From an uncultured Rhodopila sp. (lineage in GTDB: Bacteria > Pseudomonadota > Alphaproteobacteria > Acetobacterales > Acetobacteraceae), in NCBI RefSeq assembly GCF_903944925.1, contig NZ_CAJATU010000042.1, positions 434,001 through 498,000 on the forward strand: a stretch of DNA of 64,000 bases. Direction: 5' to 3'. The notes under the pieces were generated by a model, which had not been told where the DNA came from, did no database searches, and saw nothing but the letters and a program-made list of their open reading frames with translations. Shown here one piece after another: positions 54,582-63,381 of this stretch. How positions within the stretch are numbered: position 1 is the stretch's first letter; the number at the start of each line of letters is the position of its first letter. The translations under genes were made by a program, and so were the position numbers.

Positions 54582-56516
54582 ATGTATGAGGCGGAGCGCA
54601 TGGCGGAGGATGTGACGGAGCGGCGGCCGGCCTCGGTGCCGCCTGCTGAAACACCCGGCCTGAGCGGTCTGCTGACGCTTGCCGTCGGGGTCGTGGTCGT
54701 GGCGGGCCTATATCTCGGGCGCACCGTGCTGATCCCGATCACTTTGGCGGTGTTGCTGTCTTTCCTCCTGGCGCCGCTGGTCAACCTGCTGCGGCGAATC
54801 CGTCTCGGACGCGTACCATCCGTGCTGCTTGCCGTGCTGCTGGCGCTCAGCATCATCCTCGCCGCCGGCACGCTGATTGGCAGCCAGATCGCCGATTTGA
54901 TGGAGGAGGTGCCGCAATACGCCATGACGATCCGCGGCAAGGTCGATGCGGTGCAAAAATACGCTCTGACGCAGACCGGGCCGTTGATCAGCCGGTTGGG
55001 CCAGCAGCTCAACCCGCCACCGCCGCCGCAACCGAAGTCCCGCACCGCGACGGACCAAAAGCCGCTGTCGGTGGAAATCCATGAGCCGGATCCCACCCCG
55101 GTGCAGCTCGCCGAGCGGGTCATCTCCCCGATCGTCGATCCGCTTTACACCACTGCCATCGTACTGATCGTTGCCATTTTCGTCCTGCTGCAGCGCGAGG
55201 ATCTGCGCGATCGGCTGATCCGGCTTTTCGGGTCGTCCGACCTGCATCGCACCACCGTGGCGATGAACGATGCCGCGCGACGGCTGTCCCGCTATTTCCT
55301 GTCCCAGCTCGGGGTCAACGCGGGGTTCGGCCTGATTACCGGTCTGGGGTTGCTGGTCATCGGCGTCCCGTCGCCGATGCTGTGGGGCGTCATCGGAATG
55401 CTGCTGCGTTTCGTGCCCTATATCGGGCCGCCCTTGGCCGCGATCTTCCCGCTGGCATTGGCCGCGGCGGTCAGTCCCGGCTGGTCGATGATGCTGTGGA
55501 CCGCCGGGCTGTATGTCGGCGTTGAGGGGATCATCGGCCAGGTCATCGAGCCACTGCTGTACGGCCACAGCACCGGCCTGTCGCCGTTCTCCGTCATCGT
55601 CTCCGCCACGTTCTGGACCTGGCTGTGGGGTCCCATCGGCCTGATCCTGTCCACGCCGCTGACCTTGTGCCTGGTGGTGCTCGGCCGCCATGTGGAGCGG
55701 CTGGAATTCCTGGACGTTCTGCTGGGCGACCGGCCGGCCCTGACGCCGGTGGAAAGCTTCTATCAGCGCATGCTGGCCGGCGACCCGGACGAAGCCCACA
55801 GCCAGGCCGAGCACCTGCTGCGCGACCGTCCGCTGTCGTCCTATTACGATGAGGTCGCGCTGAAGGGCCTGCGGCTGGCGGCGGTCGATGCCGCGCGGGG
55901 TGTGCTGACCGACCTGCAATTGGACCGCATCAAGGAGGCGATCCAGAACCTGATCGACGACCTCGACGAGCATGAGGACCGGGAGCCGAAATCGAAAGGC
56001 ACGGTCGAGGACGCGGCGGCACCTACCCGCCTGGAGCAGGACTTGCCGATCCATCCGCCGCCGGAGAAAGTTGCAAGGGAGAGCCTGCCGGCGGCGTGGC
56101 GGGGGGCGGCCCCCGTGCTGTGCATCGCCGGGCGCGGCCCGCTGGATGAGGCGGCGGCGAGCATGCTGTCGCAGTTGCTGCACAAGAACGGGCTGAAGGC
56201 ACGGGTGTTGCCGCATGCGGCGGTGTCGCGCGGCCGGATTGCCACGCTGGAGGCGGAGGGCGTGGCGATGATATGCCTGTGCTACCTCGATATCGGCGAT
56301 GCACCGTCGCATCTGCGCTATATGTTGCGCCGCCTGCGCCAGCGCCTGCCGGCGGCGCGTCTGCTGGTCGGGCTCTGGCCCGCGGAGCAATCGGTCCTGA
56401 CGGACGATCGGCTGCGCTCGGCGATGGGCGCCGATGTCTATGCGGGATCGCTCCGTGAGGCGGTGGAGGCGTGCCTGGACGCGGCTCGGACGGAGCTCGA
56501 GGCTGTCGCGGCGTAA
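54582..56516 (+). CDS. AI-2E family transporter with a long C-terminal domain
   Basis: 644 aa from ATG 54582 (GAGG 7 nt upstream). The N-terminal 370 residues form the AI-2E (PerM) core: about 8 TM helices, with GRTVLIPITLAVLLSFLLAP, LLRRIRLGRVPSVLLAV and LLRFVPYIGPPLAAIFPLAL. Residues about 375-644 are a large extra cytosolic part (EVALKGLRLAAVDAARGVLT) with a second region around AAASMLSQLLHKNGLKARVL. That tail is well beyond the usual 350 aa. Substrate is unclear; PerM proteins are not all autoinducer exporters. Confidence 0.85.
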   Translation: MYEAERMAEDVTERRPASVPPAETPGLSGLLTLAVGVVVVAGLYLGRTVLIPITLAVLLSFLLAPLVNLLRRIRLGRVPSVLLAVLLALSIILAAGTLIGSQIADLMEEVPQYAMTIRGKVDAVQKYALTQTGPLISRLGQQLNPPPPPQPKSRTATDQKPLSVEIHEPDPTPVQLAERVISPIVDPLYTTAIVLIVAIFVLLQREDLRDRLIRLFGSSDLHRTTVAMNDAARRLSRYFLSQLGVNAGFGLITGLGLLVIGVPSPMLWGVIGMLLRFVPYIGPPLAAIFPLALAAAVSPGWSMMLWTAGLYVGVEGIIGQVIEPLLYGHSTGLSPFSVIVSATFWTWLWGPIGLILSTPLTLCLVVLGRHVERLEFLDVLLGDRPALTPVESFYQRMLAGDPDEAHSQAEHLLRDRPLSSYYDEVALKGLRLAAVDAARGVLTDLQLDRIKEAIQNLIDDLDEHEDREPKSKGTVEDAAAPTRLEQDLPIHPPPEKVARESLPAAWRGAAPVLCIAGRGPLDEAAASMLSQLLHKNGLKARVLPHAAVSRGRIATLEAEGVAMICLCYLDIGDAPSHLRYMLRRLRQRLPAARLLVGLWPAEQSVLTDDRLRSAMGADVYAGSLREAVEACLDAARTELEAVAA

Positions 56517-56630
56517 CGGCAAATCATCGCGATCTTAACCTTTTCGCTTCGGCACTGTGGCAAGGTCCCTGCCGATGAGAGCGCCTCTCCAGCTTCGCCA
56601 AGCCTTCTGCCGATGCCACGCAAGGCGTGA

Positions 56631-56652
56631 ATGGCGAGCCTTCGCTCGCCAT
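56631..56652. repeat. REP-like palindrome, family 2
   Basis: ATGGCGAGC (56631-56639), loop cttc, GCTCGCCAT (56644-56652), with the same gtga and gacgg flanks as the copy at 46061. It lies between the AI-2E gene and the EEP hydrolase. Confidence 0.6.
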
Positions 56653-56687
56653 GACGGCTGAGGCGCACGGGTTTGAAATTTGCCGCA

Positions 56688-57527
56688 ATGCGCGTCCTGA
56701 TCCTGCTGATGCTTCTCCTCCCGGCCTCCGGGCGCGCCGCGGACCTGAAGGTCGCAACCTGGAACCTCGACTGGCTTACCACCCGGCAGGCCGGCGATCG
56801 CGGTTTGCCCACTGATGTCGTGCCGCGGTCTGTCGGGGACTTCGATCTGCTGGCAGCGTATGCGCAGGAACTGAACGCCGATGTGGTGGCGATCGAGGAA
56901 GTGGATGGATGGGGCGCCGCCGCGAAGCTGTTCCCGCGCGATCGATATTCGATCCACATGACACGCGATCATGTGGTGCAGCGGGTCGGCATCGCGGTGC
57001 GCCGAGGCTTGCGTTACGACGCCAACCCCGACGTTACCGGCTTGTCCCTGAGCCACCTTCGCAGCGGGGCGGATATCACACTGCATCTGGGGACGGCCGA
57101 TCTGCGTATTCTGGCGGTTCACCTGAAAAAGGGTTGCCGCGACAAGCCGCTGCAGAAGGCCGGAGGGACGGCTTGCACTGAACTCAGGTCCCAGATTCCG
57201 TTGCTGGCCGAGTGGATCGCCGCCCGCCGGCAAGAGAATGTGCCGTTCCTGGTGGTGGGAGACTTCAATCGCTCAATGGATGGGAAGGACGCGCTGATAG
57301 CCGCATTGCGTGACGCCGCGCCGCTGGCACGCGCCACCGAGGGTCACAGTTCGCCGTGCTGGGGCAACGAGAGTTTCATCGACCACATCCTGGCAGGCGG
57401 CGCCGCGGCGGAATGGATGAAGCCGGATACGCTGCGCGTCCTGACATTCCGGGAAACCGATCCTCTTCTCAAGGATCGGCTTTCCGATCACTGCCCGGTA
57501 TCGGTGCGGCTGTCCGTGCCGGAATGA
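56688..57527 (+). CDS. Secreted endonuclease/exonuclease/phosphatase-family hydrolase
   Basis: 279 aa from ATG 56688 with signal peptide RVLILLMLLLPASGRAADLK. EEP motifs are KVATWNLDWLTTRQAG, VVAIEEVDGWGAA (metal Glu), ILAVHLKKGCRDKPL, LVVGDFNRSMDGKDAL (D-x-N) and LSDHCPVSVRLSV (catalytic D/H). It cleaves phosphodiesters, perhaps in extracellular nucleic acids or phospholipids. The start at 56688 was preferred because the signal peptide begins there; an in-frame TTG at 56673 is also possible. Confidence 0.88.
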   Translation: MRVLILLMLLLPASGRAADLKVATWNLDWLTTRQAGDRGLPTDVVPRSVGDFDLLAAYAQELNADVVAIEEVDGWGAAAKLFPRDRYSIHMTRDHVVQRVGIAVRRGLRYDANPDVTGLSLSHLRSGADITLHLGTADLRILAVHLKKGCRDKPLQKAGGTACTELRSQIPLLAEWIAARRQENVPFLVVGDFNRSMDGKDALIAALRDAAPLARATEGHSSPCWGNESFIDHILAGGAAAEWMKPDTLRVLTFRETDPLLKDRLSDHCPVSVRLSVPE

Positions 57528-57711
57528 CCGTGGTGTTGGAGTGGTTTGCTCCGCTGCGGCCGTTTTCGTGATGCGACATGCAATCAGGCCGCCCGGTACT
57601 AACCGACGATGATGTTGCCTCTCTGGAGGCGCCGCCTCGTGATGCCGACGTGCGCGTGCGCGGCTGCCAGACTCTCGGGCCGCGCTGAGCTTTGGCTGTG
57701 TCTGAAATCAT

Positions 57712-57787
<76 letters not shown>

Positions 57788-57902
57788 GCACCAACGAGGG
57801 GCGGTTTCTAGCAACCTCCCCGGGCAATGCAACCCCCTATGTCCGCGTCCCCGATAAAATCGCACCCCCGTCCTGTGCAGCGGGGGGCGCCGGAGAAGCC
57901 GA

Positions 57903-58286
57903 TCAGGTAACCGCGGCGCCCATCACTGCGCACAGCATACCCGCCAGCTCCGATCCCCTGAACGGCTTGGCGCAAACCTTCCAGTCGCTGTGCCCGGGCG
58001 GAATCGCTTCCTCGCCATAGCCGGAAAGAAACAGGAACGGGATATGCCGTTCCGCCAGCGCCTCGGCGACCGGATAGACCCGCTCACCGCTCAGGTTGAC
58101 GTCCAGCAGAGCCAGATCCAACGACTCGGTCTCAACCGCTTGCAAGGCAGTTTCGACAGTGGCGCAAGGGCCAATGGTGGTGCAGCCGAAGTCGGTCAGA
58201 AAATCCTCGATCATCAACGCCACAAGCAGTTCGTCCTCGACGATCAGGACCCGCTTGCCGGCGAGCGCCAGTTCCGCGGTTTTCAT
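57903..58286 (-). CDS. Response regulator, single-domain receiver
   Basis: 127 aa. VLIVEDELLVALMIEDFL provides the acidic pocket, LALLDVNLSGE carries the phosphorylated Asp, LFLSGYGEE is the switch loop and KPFRGSEL holds the Lys. No output domain, so it acts by protein-protein contact. Its ATG overlaps the stop of the hybrid kinase gene (ATGA), so it is the kinase's direct partner, coding as in HWE-kinase systems of general stress or chemotaxis-like signalling. Confidence 0.93.
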   Translation of the reverse strand: MKTAELALAGKRVLIVEDELLVALMIEDFLTDFGCTTIGPCATVETALQAVETESLDLALLDVNLSGERVYPVAEALAERHIPFLFLSGYGEEAIPPGHSDWKVCAKPFRGSELAGMLCAVMGAAVT

Positions 58287-61200
58287 GTCGCTTTCCTCTC
58301 TCGTACCGCACCGGGGAGCGGCGCACGCAGCGTGGCCGTGACTCCTGCCGGTGCGAATTCGATGTTGACCGAGCCGGACACGTCATAGGCGAAACTGCGC
58401 TCCACCAGGGTCATCCCGAAGCCCTTGCGGGCGGGCGCGGTCACCGGCGGCCCATCCCGCTCGACCCATGTCAGGACAAACTGCTTTGCCGCGTCAACCG
58501 CCCAGCTCACGTTGACGCTCCCGTCCGCCACCGACAACGCGCCATATTTGGCGGCATTGGTGGTCAGTTCGTGGATCGCCATACCCAGCGCGAGGGCGGC
58601 GCGCGGCTCGAGCATCACGTTGTCGCCGGTCAGCACGACATTGCAACGCTCGCCCGACATGAACGGCTTCAACTCCTCCAGCACGATTTCCCCAACCGGG
58701 ATCGGCGTCCAGCCGTCGCGGCTGAGCAAGGCGTACGCCGCAGCTAGGGCATGGATTCGACCAAGAAAGACAGTGGAGAATTGCTCAAGACTCCCGGCTC
58801 GCTTTATCGTGTTGGTTGCGAGTGAAATGACGACCGTTAACATGTTGCGGACGCGATGATTCAACTCATCGACCAGCAGGCGCTGATGTTTTTCCGCGAG
58901 AACGATGCTGGTGACATCTACAAAAGTTATCAGCGAGCCGTCGATGCTGCTGTCGGGGCTGCGATACGGCAAAATGCGCATCAGGTAATACGCCGAACCA
59001 TCCTGGCGTTCGACCCGCTTCTCCAGCGGCAGCTGCGTCCGCAGCACGGCTTGGATGTCTTCCCGCAACGTCGTATAGTTCAGTCGCGTTACGATATCGC
59101 TCAGCGGGCGGCCGAGGTCGCTCGGGATCAGGTTGTAGATGCTGGCGATTTCCGGCGTAAAACTGCGAATGATCAAATACGGGTCGAGAAACACCGTGGC
59201 GACCCTGGTGCTGTCGAACAGGTTCTTCAGGTCGCTGTTGGTGCGGTCGAGCTGCTCCACCTTGCCGGTCAGTTGCACGTTGACGGTGTTGAGTTCCTCG
59301 TTGATCGACTGGATCTCCTCGCGGGAGGTTTCCAGTTCCTCGTTGGTGGATTGCAACTCTTCGTTCACCGATTGCAGTTCTTCGTTCGAACTGCGCAGCT
59401 CCTCGACCGTTGTCGCATGTTCTTCCGAAATCGTTTGCAACTGCTCCCGCAGGTCGCGATTTTCGCGTTCCAGATGGGCGACAACGCCGTCGGGCTGGAC
59501 AACCGCCTCCTCGGTCTCAGCGGCCGGCCGTGCCGGTTCCACCTCCACGAACACCACCATGAACAGCGGATCATTGGCCGGCCCGGGCAACGGTTCGACA
59601 ATCAGCCTGACCAGCGGCGAGACCTTGCCGTCCGCCACGATCAACGAACGCTCCTGCTCGACCGGCCGACCGGTATCGATGCAGCGGCGCAAGGCGGATC
59701 GCAGCTCCAGGCTCCAGCCCGGCCGCGCCAGTTCGAACAGGTTGGCCGTCGGCGAGCCATGGGCCGGCTCCAGGAAGCGGCCGGTGTGGCTGGAAAAATG
59801 GATCACGTCGCCAATGGCGTTCACCACGACGAAGGCGGAGGCGAAGCGTTCCAGGATGCGCCGGTTGGCGTAGCTGATCGCACGCGGCCAATGCGCTTTC
59901 GGGTCAGGTAGCGTTGCCGCGCCGGCGCCGGGCGGCCGCTGGTCGCGCGCTGCGGCCAGCGACAGGCTGGGCGCCTCGCTCGGCCCCTCCCGCCGGATGA
60001 AGATACGCTGGGAGCGGTCGAGCGGCGCGAACAGACGATCGTGCCGGCCGATGGTTTCCGAGATGCCGAGCATCAGGATGCCGCCGGGCGACAGCGCGTA
60101 ATGGAAGATCGGGATCACCCGATCCTGTAGCTCGTTGTCCATATAGATCAGCAGGTTACGGCAGGAGACGAAATCCACGCGGGAAAACGGCGGGTCGCGG
60201 ATCAGGCTGTGGGTGGAAAAGGTGCAGAGTTCCCGCACATCCTGCCGCACGGAATAACCGGCGGGGCCTTCGACGAAGAACCGCGACCGCCGCTCGGGCG
60301 GCATGCCTTCGAGCAAGGTGGCCGGATAGCGCCCCGCTCGCGCAGTGGCGATCGCGATCTCATCGATGTCGGTGGCGAAGATCTGCACCTTCGGCTTCAT
60401 CGTCAGGTGGTCGAGGTGTTCGCGCAACAGGATGGCCAGCGAGTAGGCTTCCTCACCGGTCGCGCAGCCCGGCACCCAGACCCGCACATCGTTGGCGGCA
60501 TCCTTGCCCTTGAACAGCCGGGGTATGATGTCCCGCTCGATGACCTCGAAGGCCTCGGTATCGCGGAAGAAGCTGGTGACGCTGATCAGCAGGTCGCGGA
60601 ACAGCAAGACGACCTGATCCCGATCGGCCTCCAGCCGCGCCAGATACGCCTCGAAGCCGGTGAGCTGCAGCACCTGCATCCGGCGCTGCACGCGACGCAT
60701 GAAGGTCTGGCGCTTATATTGCGTGAAATCGTGCCCGAGGCGGGAGCGCAACAGGTCGCAGATCGCCCGCCGGACGGCGTCAGCGCCCGGGTCCGGCGCA
60801 TCGATCTGCCGGGTCGAGCGTGCTGCGAGGATGCTGGCCGGCATCTGCTCCACCGGCACCAGCAAATCGACACCTCCGGCGGCCACGGCGCTGTCCGGCA
60901 TCCCGGAGTATTCCGGCGCTGAACCGTCTACGCCCTGGGCCAGGGTCAGGCCGCCGCGGGACTTGATGGCTTTCAGGCCGAGAGCGCCGTCATGGCCGGT
61001 CCCGGACAGGACGATGCCGATGGCATTCTCATTCAAGGTGCTGGCGAGGGAGTCGAAAAACGCATCTATCGGCGCTACCGGCCGGGGTTCGCTTGGCAGA
61101 AGCTGCCGCAGCGCGAGATGACCATCGATCAGTGATGCGACGGTGCCCGGGGGAACCACCAGCACGGTATCGGCTGAAACCGGCGCGCCATCGTGCGCCT

Positions 61201-61390
61201 CGGAAACCGGCATGGCGGTCCAGCGCGCCAGGATTTCCGGCAGCATGCTTTTGCGGTCCGCGGCCAGATGCAGCACGACGATGAAGGCCAGCCCGCTATC
61301 CGCCGGCATGTTTTCGAAGAAGCGGTGGAACGCCTCGATGCCGCCGGCGGAGGCGCCGATGCCCACGACGGAAAGAGGCGCGGCCGTCAT
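58283..61390 (-). CDS. CheB-CheR-PAS-HWE hybrid histidine kinase
   Basis: 1035 aa. Order: a CheB methylesterase domain (about 1-190; IGASAGGIEAFHRFF, GTGHDGALGLKAIKSRGGL), CheR methyltransferase (about 200-470; FTQYKRQTFMRRVQRRM, VWVPGCATGEEAYSLAILLR), PAS-like segments, a long coiled coil at about 643-713 with repeated NEELQSTNEELETS, and a HWE/HisKA_2 kinase with DELNHRVRNML (H near 841) and the HATPase HELTTNAAKYGAL near 943. It signals to the coupled receiver. An EcfG-type site lies 410 bp upstream. Input ligand unknown. Confidence 0.93.
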   Translation of the reverse strand: MTAAPLSVVGIGASAGGIEAFHRFFENMPADSGLAFIVVLHLAADRKSMLPEILARWTAMPVSEAHDGAPVSADTVLVVPPGTVASLIDGHLALRQLLPSEPRPVAPIDAFFDSLASTLNENAIGIVLSGTGHDGALGLKAIKSRGGLTLAQGVDGSAPEYSGMPDSAVAAGGVDLLVPVEQMPASILAARSTRQIDAPDPGADAVRRAICDLLRSRLGHDFTQYKRQTFMRRVQRRMQVLQLTGFEAYLARLEADRDQVVLLFRDLLISVTSFFRDTEAFEVIERDIIPRLFKGKDAANDVRVWVPGCATGEEAYSLAILLREHLDHLTMKPKVQIFATDIDEIAIATARAGRYPATLLEGMPPERRSRFFVEGPAGYSVRQDVRELCTFSTHSLIRDPPFSRVDFVSCRNLLIYMDNELQDRVIPIFHYALSPGGILMLGISETIGRHDRLFAPLDRSQRIFIRREGPSEAPSLSLAAARDQRPPGAGAATLPDPKAHWPRAISYANRRILERFASAFVVVNAIGDVIHFSSHTGRFLEPAHGSPTANLFELARPGWSLELRSALRRCIDTGRPVEQERSLIVADGKVSPLVRLIVEPLPGPANDPLFMVVFVEVEPARPAAETEEAVVQPDGVVAHLERENRDLREQLQTISEEHATTVEELRSSNEELQSVNEELQSTNEELETSREEIQSINEELNTVNVQLTGKVEQLDRTNSDLKNLFDSTRVATVFLDPYLIIRSFTPEIASIYNLIPSDLGRPLSDIVTRLNYTTLREDIQAVLRTQLPLEKRVERQDGSAYYLMRILPYRSPDSSIDGSLITFVDVTSIVLAEKHQRLLVDELNHRVRNMLTVVISLATNTIKRAGSLEQFSTVFLGRIHALAAAYALLSRDGWTPIPVGEIVLEELKPFMSGERCNVVLTGDNVMLEPRAALALGMAIHELTTNAAKYGALSVADGSVNVSWAVDAAKQFVLTWVERDGPPVTAPARKGFGMTLVERSFAYDVSGSVNIEFAPAGVTATLRAPLPGAVRERKAT

Positions 61391-62023
61391 GAGGCTGCCG
61401 ATGGCGTGAGCGAGTCATACACAGGCGCGACGGCCTCGCCTGCCGCGAAACGCCTGTCATCCAGCGGGTTATACGAAAGAAGTCGCATGATCCGGACGCA
61501 CCAACTTTTTGTATGTGTAATAAGTTGCAAGATATACCTATTTCGATTTGCGGTCCAGCCGCCGCGTATCGGGGCGGGAAACACTCATTTTGACGAAGGG
61601 CCGGCATTCAGGCGCCGGAACCCCGGCATCTTTGGGACAAACCAGTTCACCGCGGCAAACGGGCGTGACCGTCTGCATGTGCCCAGTGCGGCCGGACGCA
61701 TCGCTTGTTTGCAACCGTTACAGCAATTCCAAACCTCTGTAATCCACCGCTCACGGCTAATTCACGAGTTGCTATCAACAACACTGCGCTCAACACTTGA
61801 ACGCTTCGTGATCGTTCGCGTTCCCCCTGCGAAAAAATATGCCTCTCCGGATCAGCAGACTCTCGGCGCTGGCCGATGATGGGACTTAGGCACGGCCTCG
61901 TGTTCGCCGCCCTCTTTACCGCTCATACGATATGACTTTAGCTCCCGCGCCAGGGCCACCGGCGGCATGCACTCGATGCGCCGGCAAAAGCAAAGACATT
62001 GGCAAGAGGGAGACAAACACAAC
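61391..62023. other. Long intergenic leader between the hybrid kinase and the serine hydrolase
   Basis: About 630 bp without a convincing protein-coding gene. It is more A+T-rich in the middle (cttgtttgcaaccgttacag, tttttgtatgtgtaataagt). It holds the minus-strand EcfG-type site at 61800-61824, and must contain the hydrolase promoter at its right end. The kinase would have a leader of about 400 nt. Confidence 0.4.
61800..61824 (-). promoter_or_regulatory. EcfG-type promoter-like site on the minus strand
   Basis: Read on the minus strand: GGAAC (61824-61820), 16 bp spacer, CGTT (61803-61800). It points toward the hybrid kinase gene, giving a leader of about 400 nt. The 9-base consensus matches exactly, but about one chance occurrence per window is expected, so this alone is weak. 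Confidence 0.4.
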
Positions 62024-63220
62024 ATGAGCCAGGATCTGAGGACCGCGGCCGACGCCATCCTGCAGCGCGTGGTGTCCGGTGATCCGCGCGTGCCGGGCGT
62101 CGTGGCATTCGCAGCCGACAAGCGCGGCAACATCTATGAGGGCGCGGCAGGACAGCGCCAGCTCGGCCAGGATGCCGGCATGACCACCGACAGCGTGTTC
62201 GCCATCTTCTCCACCACCAAGGCGATCACCGGGACCGCGGTGCTGCAATTGGTGGAGGAGGGCAAGCTCGACCTCGACGCACCGGCGAAACACTACGTGC
62301 GGGAGATTGGCGAGGTGCAGGTGCTGGAGGGCTTCGACGCCGCCGGCAAGCCGCGGCTGCGGGCGCCGAAGCGCGACATCACCACGCGGATGCTGCTGCT
62401 GCATACCGCAGGCTTTGCCTATGACTTCTTCAGCGAAAGCTACCTCCGCCTGACCACCGAGCATGGCTACCCGAGCGTGGTGAGCGCCACCAAGGTGTCG
62501 CTCCGGACACCGCTGCTGTTCGACCCCGGCGAGCAATGGGAATATGGATCGAACATCGACTGGGCCGGACAGGTGGTGGAGGCCATCACCGGCAAGCGGC
62601 TCGGCGAGGTGATGCAGGAACGGATTTTTGCGCCGCTCGGCATGACCGACTCGTCGTTTGAATTGAACCCGGCCACGCGCGAGCGGTTGGCAAAGATGCA
62701 TCAGCGGGAGGCGGACGGTTCCCTGACGCCGATGCCGGATTTCGAATTGGTGCCGAACCCGGAGGTGCATATGGGCGGCCACGGTCTGTACTCGACGGTG
62801 GGCGACTACATGCGGTTCATCCGGATGTGGCTGAACGACGGCGAAGGCGAGCACGGCCGGGTGCTGAAGCGGGAGACCGTGCTGATGGCCGAGAAGAACG
62901 GCCTCGGCGACAAGAAGATCAAGCTGCTGCCCGGGGTTGCCGCCGCGTTCACCAACGACGCGGAGTTTTTCCCGGGACTGTCGAAGTCCTGGGCGCTGAC
63001 CTTCATGGTGAATGACGAAACCGCGCCGACGGGGCGCCCCGCCGGGGCGTTGGGATGGGCGGGTCTTGCCAACCTGTTCTACTGGATCGATCGCCGGAAC
63101 GGTATCGGCGGCTTCTGGGCGACTCAGATCCTGCCGTTCGGCGATCCGGTGTCCTTCCAGGGCTACCTGGACTTCGAAACCGCTGTTTACCAAAGCATTG
63201 CGGCGCGCAAGGCCGCCTGA
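62024..63220 (+). CDS. Class C beta-lactamase-like serine hydrolase
   Basis: 398 aa, start at ATG 62024 (GAGGGAG 12 nt upstream). The serine nucleophile SxxK is [11 protein letters not shown] (S63, K66), the YxN-like tyrosine is EYGSN (about residue 177), and the third motif is GGHGLYST (about 250). The fold is the DD-peptidase/esterase EstB type. No Sec signal is visible, so it is probably a cytoplasmic esterase or transesterase rather than a cell-wall enzyme. It is not a proven beta-lactamase. The gene stands alone. Confidence 0.9.
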   Translation: MSQDLRTAADAILQRVVSGDPRVPGVVAFAADKRGNIYEGAAGQRQLGQDAGMTTDSVFAIFSTTKAITGTAVLQLVEEGKLDLDAPAKHYVREIGEVQVLEGFDAAGKPRLRAPKRDITTRMLLLHTAGFAYDFFSESYLRLTTEHGYPSVVSATKVSLRTPLLFDPGEQWEYGSNIDWAGQVVEAITGKRLGEVMQERIFAPLGMTDSSFELNPATRERLAKMHQREADGSLTPMPDFELVPNPEVHMGGHGLYSTVGDYMRFIRMWLNDGEGEHGRVLKRETVLMAEKNGLGDKKIKLLPGVAAAFTNDAEFFPGLSKSWALTFMVNDETAPTGRPAGALGWAGLANLFYWIDRRNGIGGFWATQILPFGDPVSFQGYLDFETAVYQSIAARKAA

Positions 63221-63381
63221 GCCTTGCCGCCAAAGCGGCCGGGATCGTTGAAATACAGCTGTGCTGACATTTTGATGACAGCCGCGGTCGAGCGAGGTTG
63301 CGCAACGACCGCGGTTCCAGCATTGTGCGTACAGTTGCCCGATCAACGTGGCGGCAGGCTTTAAGGAAGGGAAGACGGACC

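Noticed and set aside
61620-61645. A plus-strand GGAAC at 61617 as another EcfG-type site.
   Set aside because: No CGTT at 16-17 bp downstream.
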